A stretch of 64,000 nucleotides of DNA from Hungatella hathewayi (GTDB taxonomy: Bacteria; Bacillota; Clostridia; Lachnospirales; Lachnospiraceae), in contig CP102274.1 in the NCBI GenBank assembly GCA_025149285.1, positions 6,490,489 to 6,554,488 of the forward strand. Reading direction: 5' to 3'. The position numbers and the translations under genes were made by a program. Every line of letters starts with the position of its first letter. Within the stretch, counting starts at the first letter, position 1. This document shows, in pieces, positions 19,501 through 27,958 of the stretch. Under the pieces are notes generated by a model. The model was not told the origin of the DNA. It saw only the letters and a list, made by a program, of their open reading frames with translations, and ran no database searches.

Positions 19501-22500
19501 ATTCCGTAAACTGCGGGATTGTTCCGCTCCAGCTCTCTCCATCTGTTGAATACTCGATGGTCGTTCCCTTTGCATCACTTGCTTCCGCCGCTTTGATTCC
19601 GTGGCCTGCTCCATCGTACACATGGCTTAAGCTTTCTGCATCGACTGTGACTTTAAGGCCGCCCTTCTGGTTCACTGTCAGCTTTCCGTCTTCGAGGCTT
19701 ACTGCATAGTTCTTTGTGACATCCGCTTCTCCTGACAGTATCCGGACGCTGTTCTCTTTCACACTTACCGTCTGCTCTCCGGCTTCCGTCCTCGTATTAT
19801 TTTTCAGGACTGCACTTACCTTATGGTCTTTTAAAGCTCCGGCTGTGTTTTCTTCGTTTGATACCGTATAAGTGAATTCTGTTACTGCCTTCTCACTTCC
19901 GTCGTACTCTGTTTCCAGTATTCCCGCCGCTACTTTAATCGGGCGCTTGGTGATTCTGAAGACCACGTCTGCTTCTGCCACGTTGCTGTAGTTATCATTT
20001 TTCGCCCTTACATAAACCGGATATCCGCCTTCCTGGTATTCCGTAAACTGCGGGATTGTTCCGCTCCAGCTCTCTCCATCTGTTGAATACTCGATGGTCG
20101 TTCCCTTTGCATCACTTGCTTCGGCCGCTTTGATTCCGTGGCCTGCTCCGTCGTATACATGGCTTAAGCTTTCTGCATCGACTGTGACTTTAAGATCACC
20201 CTTCTGACTAATTGTCAGCTTTCCGTCTCCGAGGCTTACCGCATAGTTCTTTGTGACATCGGTTCTGCCCGACAGTATCCGGACGCTTCCGCCTTCTATG
20301 CTTACTGCCTGCTCCCCTGCGTCTGTCCTCTTATTGTTCAACAGCTTTGCTGTCACGGTATGACCCGCCAGTACACCTTCTGCATTTTCACTGTCTGCTT
20401 CCGTATAGCGGATTTCTGTTACTTCCTTCTCACTCCCGTCATACTCAGCTGTCATGATTCCCGCTGATACAGTTACCGGACGCTTTGTTATGTTAAACAC
20501 GGCCTCGGCTGTTGCTGCGTTGCTGTAATTATCATTCGTCGCCCTTACATAAACCGGATATCCGCCTTCCTGGTATTCCGTAAACTGCGGGATTGTTCCG
20601 CTCCAGCTCTCTCCATCTGTTGAATACTCGATGGTCGTTCCCTTTGCATCACTTGCTTCCGCTGCTTTGATTCCGTGGCCTGCTCCATCGTATACATGGC
20701 TTAGGCTTTCTGCATCGACTGTAACTTTAAGGCCGTCTTTCCTCTTAACTGTCAGCTTTCCGTCTTCGAGGCTTACTGCATAGTTCTTTGTGACATCAGC
20801 TTCTCCAGACAGTATCCTGACACTGTTCTCTTCCACACTTACCGTCTGCTCTCCGGCTTCCGTCCTCGTATTATTTTTCAGGACTGCACTTACCTTATGG
20901 TCTTTTAAAGCTCCGGCTGTGTTTTCTTTGTTTGATACCGTATAAGTGAATTCTGTTACTGCCTTCTCACTTCCGTCGTACTCTGTTTCCAGTATTCCCG
21001 CCGCAACTTTAATCGGGCGCTTGGTGATTCTGAAGACCACGTCTGCTTCTGCCACGTTGCTGTAGTTATCATTTTTCGCCCTTACATGCACCGGGTACCC
21101 TTCTTCACGGTATTCCGTAAACTGCGGGATTGTTCCGCTCCAGCTCTCTCCATCTGTTGAATACTCGATGGTCGTTCCCTTTGCATCACTTGCTTCCGCT
21201 GCCTTGATTCCGTGGCCTGCTCCATCGTATACATGGCTTAGGCTTTCTGCATCGACTGTGACTTTAAGGCCGTCTTTCCTCTTAACTGTCAGCTTTCCGT
21301 CTTCGAGGCTTACTGCATAGTTCTTTGTGACATCAGCTTCTCCTGACAGTATCCTGACACTGTTCTCTTCCACACTTACCGTCTGCTCTCCGGCTTCCGT
21401 CCTCGTATTATTTTTCAGGACTGCACTTACCTTATGGTCTTTTAAAGCTCCGGCTGTGTTTTCTTTGTTTGATACCGTATAAGTGAATTCTGTTACTGCC
21501 TTCTCACTTCCGTCGTACTCTGTTTCCAGTATTCCCGCCGCTACTTTAATCGGGCGCTTGGTGATTCTGAAGACCACGTCTGCTTCTGCCACGTTGCTGT
21601 AGTTATCATTTTTCGCCCTTACATGCACCAGGTACCCTTCTTCACGGTATTCCGTAAACTGCGGGATTGTTCCGCTCCAGCTCTCTCCATCTGTTGAATA
21701 CTCGATGGTCGTTCCCTTTGCATCACTTGCTTCCGCTGCTTTGATTCCATGGCCTGCTCCATCATACACATGGCTTAGATTTTCCGCATCGACTGTAACT
21801 CTAAGGCCACCCTTCTGATTAATTATCAGCTTTCCGTCTCCAAGGCTTACCGCATAATTCTCCGTTACATCCTTTCTTCCTGACAGAATTGTAACGCTTC
21901 CTTCTTTGATTTTTACGATCTGTTCTCCAGCATCTGTTCTCTTATTATTCTCCAACTCAGCTTTCGCTGTATGATCCGGAAGAATACCTTCCGTATTAGT
22001 TTCATTTACTGGCTCTGCCTTAATTTCTGTTACTTTTTTCTCACTTCCATCATAGGTAAAAGTCTCAGTTCCGGCTGATACAGTTACTGGACGTTTTGTT
22101 ATGTTAAATACAACTTCTGCTTCTGCTGTATTACTGTAATTCAGATTCTTTGCCCTGACATAGACTGGATATCCACCTTCTTTATAATCCGTAAACTGCG
22201 GAATTGTTCCGCTCCAGGTTCTGCCGTTAGTGGAATACTCAATGGTCGTTCCCTTTGTGTCACTTGCTTCGGCCGCTTTGATTCCATGGCCTGCTCCGTC
22301 GTATACATGGCTTAAGCTTTCCGCATCGACTGTGATTTTAAGGTCATCTCTCCTACTAATTATCAACAGTCCCGTTTCGAGACTTACTACATAATTCCCC
22401 GTTACATTAGTTTCTCCTGACAATATCCTTACGCTGTTCTCTACTACTCTTACCACCTGATCTCCGGCTTCAGTTCTCTTATTATTTTCCAGAACTGCAC

Positions 22501-25141
22501 TTACCGTATGATCCTCTAAAGCTCCGGCTGTATTATCTTCATTCGATACAGTATAAGTAAATTTTGTTACTTCCTTCTCACTTCCGTCATATTTTTCTGT
22601 CAGCGATCCCGCATAAACAGTAATTGGACGTTTTGAAATAACTGCCCTGATTACAGTTTCCGTATCTTTAAACTTATCCTTTTTAGCCTTAATTCTAATT
22701 GAATATTCTCCAGCCTCAATTTCCGTAGGATTTTTTGAGGCCTTGTAATTTCCAATTACATTATTTGTAATCTTCGCTATTTCATAAGTATAAGTAGGCG
22801 TTATTTCTGCTCCGCTTCCATCGATTTGAGTCGTCAGACTTTCAATTAAATTTTGTAATTCTCCATTATAAATCCGATTAGCACCTGTCGCTTTAATACT
22901 CATTGTCGAGTCAAAATAAATCTGATATCTTGTCTCGTATCCTGCACGCAGCTTTACATTTTTTAGTGATTCATGGCCACCAGATGTATATAGAGTCTCC
23001 CAGTCTTTTTTGCCATTTGGTAAATCGATTTCTTGAACTATATCAAACGATTTATAAGATAAATTATCCCACCCCGTATTATCACTATAGATTTTTAACA
23101 TCTGATCCGCCAAATCTTTGATTTCATTTTCACTATACGGAACCGATGTGTTATTACTGGCCATACCATTCCAGGATAATTTAGTAATCCATTCATCATC
23201 ACTCGTTTGATAATTATTCTGATTCTGATCATTGATCAAATCCGTAATTTGAATTCCATTAAACCAAACGGTATAAGCTGCCCTTTTTGTATAGGTTACA
23301 TAGATAGTATCCATGTTTTCATTAAACACTTTAGGATTATTTCTATCTATTATAAGTTTCAAGTCATAGTCTTGAATACTTTTTTCTGGTATGTCATATA
23401 CAGTACCAAAAGTACCTGTCAATTTCTCTGATTTTATCAACTCTTCAGCAGTACTATAATCAGCATCATCAGATACATACTCTACATATTTTACCTCAAC
23501 AGACAAATTGGTCTTCCTATCATAATAAAGCTTTATGACAAGACTTCCATCTCCAGCAATAATCGGAGAAGACTGTGATTGTGGTGTTTTTCCAACAAAG
23601 TACTCATCTTTATCTTTTTGATACTCAAAACCATCAAAATTCTCAGCATTTATCTGTACTCTTTCTCCTGTTTTTCCTTTTCCACTTCCCTCTTTAACTT
23701 TTGTATATCGAGCTTCTGCTCCCGGCAGATTCTCCTGGTAATATTCTATCTTATAATTTGCATCCTCACTCTTTGTTTTTACATATACATCAATATTTTC
23801 TTTGATATTTGACATCGTATAACTCGTAGCATCTGATGCAACTTTTACTGGTACACGATTTACTGTAACTTCTGATATACTATAACCTTCATCTATAGTC
23901 CAGCTTCCTGTGGCATTACTACCCCAGTCAACATAAATAGGTGAGTCGCTGGTTATATTTACATGATCATCTCCTGCTATTGCTATCGTATACTGTAATT
24001 TAAAGTATACCTTCAATACCAGCTTTCCATCGCCGCTTATCGTTCCCTGCCAATTTTTTATCTGTGAATTATCCAGGATATAACCGGCTTTTTCTGCGAC
24101 TTTGTCATCTTCGGCTATTTCAACTAATGTCCCGGTAACTCCTGTACGTGTATCATCACGCAGCTTTGTATCTTCTACAAATTTACCATTATCCGAATTT
24201 TGATAATAATATGCAACACTATATTTTGTATTCTTATCAGGAGTCCACTGTGCATACAGAATATTATCTCCTGCTAACAATTTATACTGTGAACCTGGAG
24301 CATAATAGGTTCCGGTACCCTCTCGCTCAGTATTCCACCCGGAAAAAGAATAACCAGCTCTTGTAAAAGTATTGGAGGCAACTGTTACATTTTTATTAAC
24401 ACTGCCTTTCGTTGGTGTCATTACACCTATACCGCCATTTGCATCATATGCAAGCTGTCCTGGCTTTAATACTTGAACATATCGGCCATAAAATGTAGTA
24501 TTTTCTGTAATACGACCTTCTGTAAACGACGCTTTAACCGTACACTCTTTATCTTTATACCAACCATCAAATTTATATTGATCTCCGTCTACAGTTTTAT
24601 CCGCTACTACAGGTACATTTAAATCCTTTATATTTGTATTCTTTTTTATAATTATTGGATACGATTCAACTGGTCTAAAGTTCTCATCTCCGACCTCTTG
24701 AACATCAAAGCTCACCGTACAATTCGTCTCTTCTACTAAGACTGCATAACCATCAACGTGATAACAAGGTCCTATCTTGTATGCATCTGTACCTATGTTA
24801 TAACCATCACTGCGTATTATATAGGACCAATTAACAGTGTATGTGCCTTCACCGCCATCTTCATCATATACGTAAGACTTACCCGCTTTTGTAATAACAG
24901 GATATGATTTTGGAAACAGTTTTATATTGCTAACATCAAATTTTGTATTACCCGCTACATTTTTGGGGTTAGGTAAGTTTATAACGGTACCTGTATTTGA
25001 ATATTCCCATGTAACCGTATATTCTTGGTCTATAGAGCTATCTGGCCTCCAAATATAAAAATACGCTGTTGTATCATCTGTAACTATAACCTTAAATGTT
25101 TCCTGACTTCCCCTTTTAATGGTAGCTTCACCCTTACTCAC
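13529..25141 (-). CDS. giant LPXTG surface protein, C-terminal frame (YDG/MBG-type repeats)
   Basis: 3870 codons from a GTG with no usable RBS. It is almost certainly the continuation of the 25138-27945 frame (see the frameshift entry). In order it shows the end of an Ig-like domain, InlB B-type repeats with FDGWYKDKE and FSGWNTE (about residues 190-300), MucBP-like segments (YKIEYYQEN), and then 15 copies of a 179-residue unit. Each unit pairs an ...HVYDGAGHGIK... half with an ...EYDGSEK... half. MBG-like domains (FGTADPEL, RYDGTDL) and a Gly/Pro/Asn-rich wall spanner follow, then the sorting signal LPKTG at residues 3833-3837 with a hydrophobic segment and KKKEENK tail. It would be anchored to peptidoglycan by sortase, which is not in the window. 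An adhesive or mucus-binding role is inferred. Confidence 0.85.
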   Translation of the reverse strand: MSKGEATIKRGSQETFKVIVTDDTTAYFYIWRPDSSIDQEYTVTWEYSNTGTVINLPNPKNVAGNTKFDVSNIKLFPKSYPVITKAGKSYVYDEDGGEGTYTVNWSYIIRSDGYNIGTDAYKIGPCYHVDGYAVLVEETNCTVSFDVQEVGDENFRPVESYPIIIKKNTNIKDLNVPVVADKTVDGDQYKFDGWYKDKECTVKASFTEGRITENTTFYGRYVQVLKPGQLAYDANGGIGVMTPTKGSVNKNVTVASNTFTRAGYSFSGWNTEREGTGTYYAPGSQYKLLAGDNILYAQWTPDKNTKYSVAYYYQNSDNGKFVEDTKLRDDTRTGVTGTLVEIAEDDKVAEKAGYILDNSQIKNWQGTISGDGKLVLKVYFKLQYTIAIAGDDHVNITSDSPIYVDWGSNATGSWTIDEGYSISEVTVNRVPVKVASDATSYTMSNIKENIDVYVKTKSEDANYKIEYYQENLPGAEARYTKVKEGSGKGKTGERVQINAENFDGFEYQKDKDEYFVGKTPQSQSSPIIAGDGSLVIKLYYDRKTNLSVEVKYVEYVSDDADYSTAEELIKSEKLTGTFGTVYDIPEKSIQDYDLKLIIDRNNPKVFNENMDTIYVTYTKRAAYTVWFNGIQITDLINDQNQNNYQTSDDEWITKLSWNGMASNNTSVPYSENEIKDLADQMLKIYSDNTGWDNLSYKSFDIVQEIDLPNGKKDWETLYTSGGHESLKNVKLRAGYETRYQIYFDSTMSIKATGANRIYNGELQNLIESLTTQIDGSGAEITPTYTYEIAKITNNVIGNYKASKNPTEIEAGEYSIRIKAKKDKFKDTETVIRAVISKRPITVYAGSLTEKYDGSEKEVTKFTYTVSNEDNTAGALEDHTVSAVLENNKRTEAGDQVVRVVENSVRILSGETNVTGNYVVSLETGLLIISRRDDLKITVDAESLSHVYDGAGHGIKAAEASDTKGTTIEYSTNGRTWSGTIPQFTDYKEGGYPVYVRAKNLNYSNTAEAEVVFNITKRPVTVSAGTETFTYDGSEKKVTEIKAEPVNETNTEGILPDHTAKAELENNKRTDAGEQIVKIKEGSVTILSGRKDVTENYAVSLGDGKLIINQKGGLRVTVDAENLSHVYDGAGHGIKAAEASDAKGTTIEYSTDGESWSGTIPQFTEYREEGYLVHVRAKNDNYSNVAEADVVFRITKRPIKVAAGILETEYDGSEKAVTEFTYTVSNKENTAGALKDHKVSAVLKNNTRTEAGEQTVSVEENSVRILSGEADVTKNYAVSLEDGKLTVKRKDGLKVTVDAESLSHVYDGAGHGIKAAEASDAKGTTIEYSTDGESWSGTIPQFTEYREEGYPVHVRAKNDNYSNVAEADVVFRITKRPIKVAAGILETEYDGSEKAVTEFTYTVSNKENTAGALKDHKVSAVLKNNTRTEAGEQTVSVEENSVRILSGEADVTKNYAVSLEDGKLTVKRKDGLKVTVDAESLSHVYDGAGHGIKAAEASDAKGTTIEYSTDGESWSGTIPQFTEYQEGGYPVYVRATNDNYSNAATAEAVFNITKRPVTVSAGIMTAEYDGSEKEVTEIRYTEADSENAEGVLAGHTVTAKLLNNKRTDAGEQAVSIEGGSVRILSGRTDVTKNYAVSLGDGKLTISQKGDLKVTVDAESLSHVYDGAGHGIKAAEASDAKGTTIEYSTDGESWSGTIPQFTEYQEGGYPVYVRAKNDNYSNVAEADVVFRITKRPIKVAAGILETEYDGSEKAVTEFTYTVSNEENTAGALKDHKVSAVLKNNTRTEAGEQTVSVKENSVRILSGEADVTKNYAVSLEDGKLTVNQKGGLKVTVDAESLSHVYDGAGHGIKAAEASDAKGTTIEYSTDGESWSGTIPQFTEYREEGYPVHVRAKNDNYSNVAEADVVFRITKRPIKVAAGILETEYDGSEKAVTEFTYTVSNKENTAGALKDHKVSAVLKNNTRTEAGEQTVSVEENSVRILSGEADVTKNYAVSLEDGKLTVKRKDGLKVTVDAESLSHVYDGAGHGIKAAEASDAKGTTIEYSTDGESWSGTIPQFTEYQEGGYPVYVRATNDNYSNAATAEVVFNITKRPVTVSAGIMTAEYDGSEKEVTEIRYTEADSENAEGVLAGHTVTAKLLNNKRTDAGEQAVSIEGGSVRILSGRTDVTKNYAVSLGDGKLTISQKGDLKVTVDAESLSHVYDGAGHGIKAAEASDAKGTTIEYSTDGESWSGTIPQFTEYQEGGYPVYVRATNDNYSNAATAEAVFNITKRPVTVSAGIMTADYDGSEKEVTEIRYTEADSENAEGVLAGHTVTAKLLNSKRTDAGEQTVSIEDGSVRILSGRTDVTKNYAVSLGDGKLIINQKGDLKVTVDAESLSHVYDGAGHGIKAAEASDAKGTTIEYSTDGESWSGTIPQFTEYQEGGYPVYVRAKNDNYSNVAEADVVFRITKRPIKVAAGILETEYDGSEKAVTEFTYTVSNEENTAGALKDHKVSAVLKNNTRTEAGEQTVSVKENSVRILSGEADVTKNYAVSLEDGKLTVNQKGGLKVTVDAESLSHVYDGAGHGIKAAEASDAKGTTIEYSTDGESWSGTIPQFTEYREEGYPVHVRAKNDNYSNVAEADVVFRITKRPIKVAAGILETEYDGSEKAVTEFTYTVSNKENTAGALKDHKVSAVLKNNTRTEAGEQTVSVEENSVRILSGEADVTKNYAVSLEDGKLTVKRKDGLKVTVDAESLSHVYDGAGHGIKAAEASDAKGTTIEYSTDGESWSGTIPQFTEYQEGGYPVYVRATNDNYSNAATAEVVFNITKRPVTVSAGIMTAEYDGSEKEVTEIRYTEADSENAEGVLAGHTVTAKLLNNKRTDAGEQAVSIEGGSVRILSGRTDVTKNYAVSLGDGKLTISQKGDLKVTVDAESLSHVYDGAGHGIKAAEASDAKGTTIEYSTDGESWSGTIPQFTEYQEGGYPVYVRATNDNYSNAATAEAVFNITKRPVTVSAGIMTADYDGSEKEVTEIRYTEADSENAEGVLAGHTVTAKLLNSKRTDAGEQTVSIEDGSVRILSGRTDVTKNYAVSLGDGKLIINQKGDLKVTVDAESLSHVYDGAGHGIKAAEASDAKGTTIEYSTDGESWSGTIPQFTEYQEGGYPVYVRAKNDNYSNVAEADVVFRITKRPIKVAAGILETEYDGSEKAVTEFTYTVSNEENTAGALKDHKVSAVLKNNTRTEAGEQTVSVKENSVRILSGEADVTKNYAVSLEDGKLTVNQKGGLKVTVDAESLSHVYDGAGHGIKAAEASDAKGTTIEYSTDGESWSGTIPQFTEYREEGYPVHVRAKNDNYSNVAEADVVFRITKRPIKVAAGILETEYDGSEKAVTEFTYTVSNKENTAGALKDHKVSAVLKNNTRTEAGEQTVSVEENSVRILSGEADVTKNYAVSLEDGKLTVKRKDGLKVTVDAESLSHVYDGAGHGIKAAEASDAKGTTIEYSTDGESWSGTIPQFTEYQEDGYPVYVRATNPNYSNTAMADVIFMITQRPAHIQASNDGKVFGTADPELMASVTGIVTGEKLNYNLNRVAGEDVGTYPIEVILGSNPNYSITYDNAVFEITSADTNKVFITGTTATYDGKAYGVDASVVQNGSTILYSTNQTDWSETAPTFTEAGTYTVYVKATNPNYNETQVAEGTVVISKREVTITADSAEKRYDGTDLTAPTATITGGTLVEGQTLESVTVTGAQRSTGTSANVASNAMIKSGNTDVTANYAITYTDGVLTVTSVGGNSGGNPGGNGGGSTPNENKPYQPGGPGDNNGPTVTIDPDAVPLANAPVDGSPTDNLILIDDGNVPLAGLPKTGDRAGAQAGLAAILSGFLLAAFSMLNNKKKEENK
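14575..22350 (-). repeat. tandem array of 15 x 537-bp (179-codon) units
   Basis: The marker ATTCC(G/A)TGGCCTGCTCC recurs at 14763, 15300, 15837, 16374, 16911, 17448, 17985, 18522, 19059, 19596, 20133, 20670, 21207, 21744 and 22281, every 537 bases without exception. The last copy toward the C-terminus is only a half unit, before the MBG-like domains. Units fall into classes by their linker residues (KRKDGL, NQKGGL, INQKGDL, ISQKGDL). The two at the N-terminal end (21744, 22281) are the most diverged. Confidence 0.95.
14632..20085 (-). repeat. higher-order repeat of 2148 bp (four units), about 2.5 copies
   Basis: 14632-16779 and 16780-18927 are nearly identical over 2148 bp; the one difference I noticed is C/T in the Ala codon at 15297 versus 17445. 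The third copy matches from 18928 to about 20085 and then jumps to the fourth unit class, so one 537-bp unit (INQKGDL class) is missing. This points to recent duplication plus unit loss by homologous recombination. Confidence 0.85.
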
Positions 25142-25178
25142 TCCGGATATGGAAACTGAATTTCCATTATTACTTTAA
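25138..25178 (-). other. frameshift site splitting the giant adhesin gene
   Basis: The upstream frame ends SDVAKIKV then VIMEIQFPYPE and stop. One base back, the same DNA reads NNGNSVSISGVSKGEAT and runs into the downstream frame. Adding a single A in AAAGTAATAATGG (about 25166-25178) restores KVNNGNSVSISGVSKG, the expected end of an Ig-like (BIG2-type) domain that starts WKSSNSDVAKI. The downstream GTG has no spaced RBS. No X-XXY-YYZ slippery heptamer is present, so I read this as a single-base deletion or a sequencing error and not programmed frameshifting. Confidence 0.85.
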
Positions 25179-27945
25179 TCTTTGCTACATCAGAATTGCT
25201 TGATTTCCATGTTCCAAAGCCTAATTCGGAGTGTAGTGTAATGGTCTCACCCTTGTTGATCGTAACCTCTTTATATACTTTCTTGGCTGCAATTATTGCA
25301 TATATAGAAAAATGACTTGCATCGAAAGAGATATCTGATACGCTCTTATCTCCCGAAATATCAACAGCTTCAGAAACAGTTTCTACCCCCTGTACCTGAT
25401 CCGCTGCTACTACCTTAATACTTCTTTCTGTAACATCAATAGAACCTGTATCTACGTGTACTATCTCTAAGCTTTCAGCTTCCGCACTCTTCTCTTCAAT
25501 CGCCTTACCTGCAAATGTAACCTCAACGTATCCATTTTCACTCCAGCTATTATCCAGAGCCTCCAGTTCACCCGCTTCATTCTCTACGAATAACTTAATA
25601 TCATAAGCAAGCACCGTATTTGCAGAAGTATCTTCACCAGTCTCCTCTGCCGTCTTTTCCTTAACAGCTTCCTCAACCTTTTCCGTAACTTCCGTTACCT
25701 TAGCCACAGTCCCTGCCGGAAGAATACCTTCCTCTGCATGAAGACTCACCACAACGTCACCCAGGGTCTTACTGAAATTAAATTCCGGATGCTCCCCGGT
25801 CTCCGCCATAGCCACAACGATTTCCTGCTCTTCCTCAACTTCCGGAACAACAAACCGTTTCACGCCTGTCTCTGCATTAGAATCCGTTGCATCATCCTCT
25901 TCAACTGCATCAAGGCTCTCCCCGTTTGCAGTTACGCTGTCAATTACATAGCCAACCTGAGGTTTTACTGTAAATGTTAAATCTTTTCCTGCTTCTACAT
26001 TCTTAGCGCCCTTTACAGCAGCCGTGCCAACCGGTGTAACCGTATAAGTAACAGCGTAGCCTTCTTTGGACACATCAACATGCAGCTTATTTAAAGTGGT
26101 AACATAAGCCTTCGCATAATAAGACTCATCTAATACTATCTGACCATATGTCTTGCCGCTGGTGGTTCCTGTTTTGGATACTACTTCTTTTTCTTCCTCA
26201 TCTTCAGGCTCCACCGCCGGAGTATTATCATTCTTTCCGCCGTCTGCGTTTACTCCATGATCATTTCCAGCTACATTTGTATCGTCTGCTTTGCTGTCCG
26301 CTGCAGCGTTCTTATCTGCGTCATCCTTGACGTTATCATCGATTACCGCGTTATCCTGATTATCAGCCGGTGCAGTAACTTCGCCCTGGCCATCCGCCTG
26401 ATCGTCAGAAGGATTCTGTCCTTCTCTATCGGCCGGTATCACAGAGTCTGCCTTATCTCCATCATCAACCGTATTACTTTCTACATCATCAGCCGGAGCC
26501 GCCGCTGCTTCCTTATTATCACTGTCGCTGCTATTGCTGTCTTCAGAATCTGCTTTAACCTCTTCTGCATCCTTCTTTTCTCCGGCATCCGCCTTCTCTT
26601 TGGAATCACCGGAATCAGCCGAAACAACTTCTTTCTCTTCATTTTTCTCATCAGAAGATGCTTTCTCATCACTTCCCGCCTCATTGTTCACAGAGGTTGT
26701 CAGAATATGAGTATAATTACGGATAACGGAAGCCGCAGAAACTACAGCGTCTCCACTACTGGAGGCTCCACTGTCAGATGACCCACTGTCGGAAGATCCA
26801 CTGTCAGATGCCCCGCTTCCAGCATTCCCTTCGTCAGAAGACGCATTGGAACCGCCCTTGTCATCATTTGAAGACTGCTTATCTGCTCCGGCTTCTGATT
26901 TCTGGCCTTCTTCGGTCTTGCCGTTCTCAGAGTTCTGTCCATTATCGGATGAACCAGAATGATCAGCCGGATTCTGGATCTGCTCATCTTTTCCTGTATT
27001 TGCATTCTTATCGCTGTCCGCATTGGCATCCGGATTCTGGATATCACTTCCAGCCGTACCGCTGCCATTATTTCCATTAATCTCCGGATTTCCTGCTGTT
27101 TCACCAGCAGTTCCGTTACCTTCATCTGCATTCCCTGCCGGATTCTGAATATCACTTCCGGTTGTGCCATTGTCAGTTCCGTCATTTACGCCGGCATCTG
27201 GATTTTCCACGGTTCCGTCAGTCGTTCCGTTTCCTTCGCCTGCATTTGCGTCCGGATTCTGTACGCTTCCATCCGCAGCATCGCTGTCCGGATTCTGTAC
27301 ATTTCCTTCAACGGTTCCATTTTCCCCGCCTGCATTCTCATTCGGGTTCTGTACTTCGCCGCCTGCTGCGCCGTTAGTACCTGCGCCGGCACCACCAGCT
27401 GCTCCTGCGCCATCTGAAGGCACGGTCGGTCCAGCTGCTTCTAATAAAGTGGAATTCCCCTTTACTGTAACCTTCTGTGTCGTATAACCGTCAATTCTGG
27501 AGCGGAAGGTCACTCTCGCACTGGAATCATTGATATACAGGAAAATGATATCCTCATCGCCTGTAATCTGATATCCTTCCGGATCTCCATTGATACGGAT
27601 AAACATACGCAGTTCTGCTCCATCTGCATATTCCTCCTCATCCATATCATAAGCCGGTGCAAACTCAAACACAGAACCTGTTTCAAACAGTCTCTGGTAT
27701 TCCTTTGCAAGGCTTCGGTCGGACGTATCCACACCGAGATCCTCAAAATTAAATTCATCGCCATTGTCAATGGCTGCCTGAGCGGAATCCCTCAAATCTT
27801 CCCCGCTCATCACAAATGTGGCATTCTCTTTCTCAAAAGCAGACGCCACATCCGCCCATGATACCATGTTAAAAGAAGTCATTGTAAGAACAAATGACAG
27901 AAATCCTGCCAGACCTCTTCTAAACTTTTTCTTTAACCCTTTCAT
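25138..27945 (-). CDS. giant LPXTG surface protein, N-terminal frame (signal peptide, low-complexity stalk)
   Basis: 935 aa. A Sec signal peptide (KKKFRRGLAGFLSFVLTMTSF..., cleavage near SWADVASA) is followed by a ~150-residue folded domain. A ~400-residue acidic Gly/Asn/Asp/Ser-rich stretch comes next, with a degenerate QNPD/QNPA repeat and SGSSDSG runs. Beta-rich domains then include an Ig-like start (GFGTWKSSNSDVAKI) that is cut off by the frameshift. The ATG has GAGGGG at good spacing and lies 13 bases after the 297-aa gene, so the two form one transcript. Joined with the downstream frame the protein would be about 4800 residues. As it stands this part would be secreted without an anchor. 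Confidence 0.85.
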   Translation of the reverse strand: MKGLKKKFRRGLAGFLSFVLTMTSFNMVSWADVASAFEKENATFVMSGEDLRDSAQAAIDNGDEFNFEDLGVDTSDRSLAKEYQRLFETGSVFEFAPAYDMDEEEYADGAELRMFIRINGDPEGYQITGDEDIIFLYINDSSARVTFRSRIDGYTTQKVTVKGNSTLLEAAGPTVPSDGAGAAGGAGAGTNGAAGGEVQNPNENAGGENGTVEGNVQNPDSDAADGSVQNPDANAGEGNGTTDGTVENPDAGVNDGTDNGTTGSDIQNPAGNADEGNGTAGETAGNPEINGNNGSGTAGSDIQNPDANADSDKNANTGKDEQIQNPADHSGSSDNGQNSENGKTEEGQKSEAGADKQSSNDDKGGSNASSDEGNAGSGASDSGSSDSGSSDSGASSSGDAVVSAASVIRNYTHILTTSVNNEAGSDEKASSDEKNEEKEVVSADSGDSKEKADAGEKKDAEEVKADSEDSNSSDSDNKEAAAAPADDVESNTVDDGDKADSVIPADREGQNPSDDQADGQGEVTAPADNQDNAVIDDNVKDDADKNAAADSKADDTNVAGNDHGVNADGGKNDNTPAVEPEDEEEKEVVSKTGTTSGKTYGQIVLDESYYAKAYVTTLNKLHVDVSKEGYAVTYTVTPVGTAAVKGAKNVEAGKDLTFTVKPQVGYVIDSVTANGESLDAVEEDDATDSNAETGVKRFVVPEVEEEQEIVVAMAETGEHPEFNFSKTLGDVVVSLHAEEGILPAGTVAKVTEVTEKVEEAVKEKTAEETGEDTSANTVLAYDIKLFVENEAGELEALDNSWSENGYVEVTFAGKAIEEKSAEAESLEIVHVDTGSIDVTERSIKVVAADQVQGVETVSEAVDISGDKSVSDISFDASHFSIYAIIAAKKVYKEVTINKGETITLHSELGFGTWKSSNSDVAKIKVIMEIQFPYPE

Positions 27946-27958
27946 AGTTTCCCCTCTC

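Noticed and set aside
14575..22350. CRISPR or non-coding satellite array
   Set aside because: The period is 537 bp, in frame, and each unit codes for the same folded domain pair; no short repeats with unique spacers.
25138..25178. Programmed -1 ribosomal frameshift in the adhesin
   Set aside because: The reading direction needed is -1, but no slippery X-XXY-YYZ heptamer or clear downstream pseudoknot is present in the overlap.
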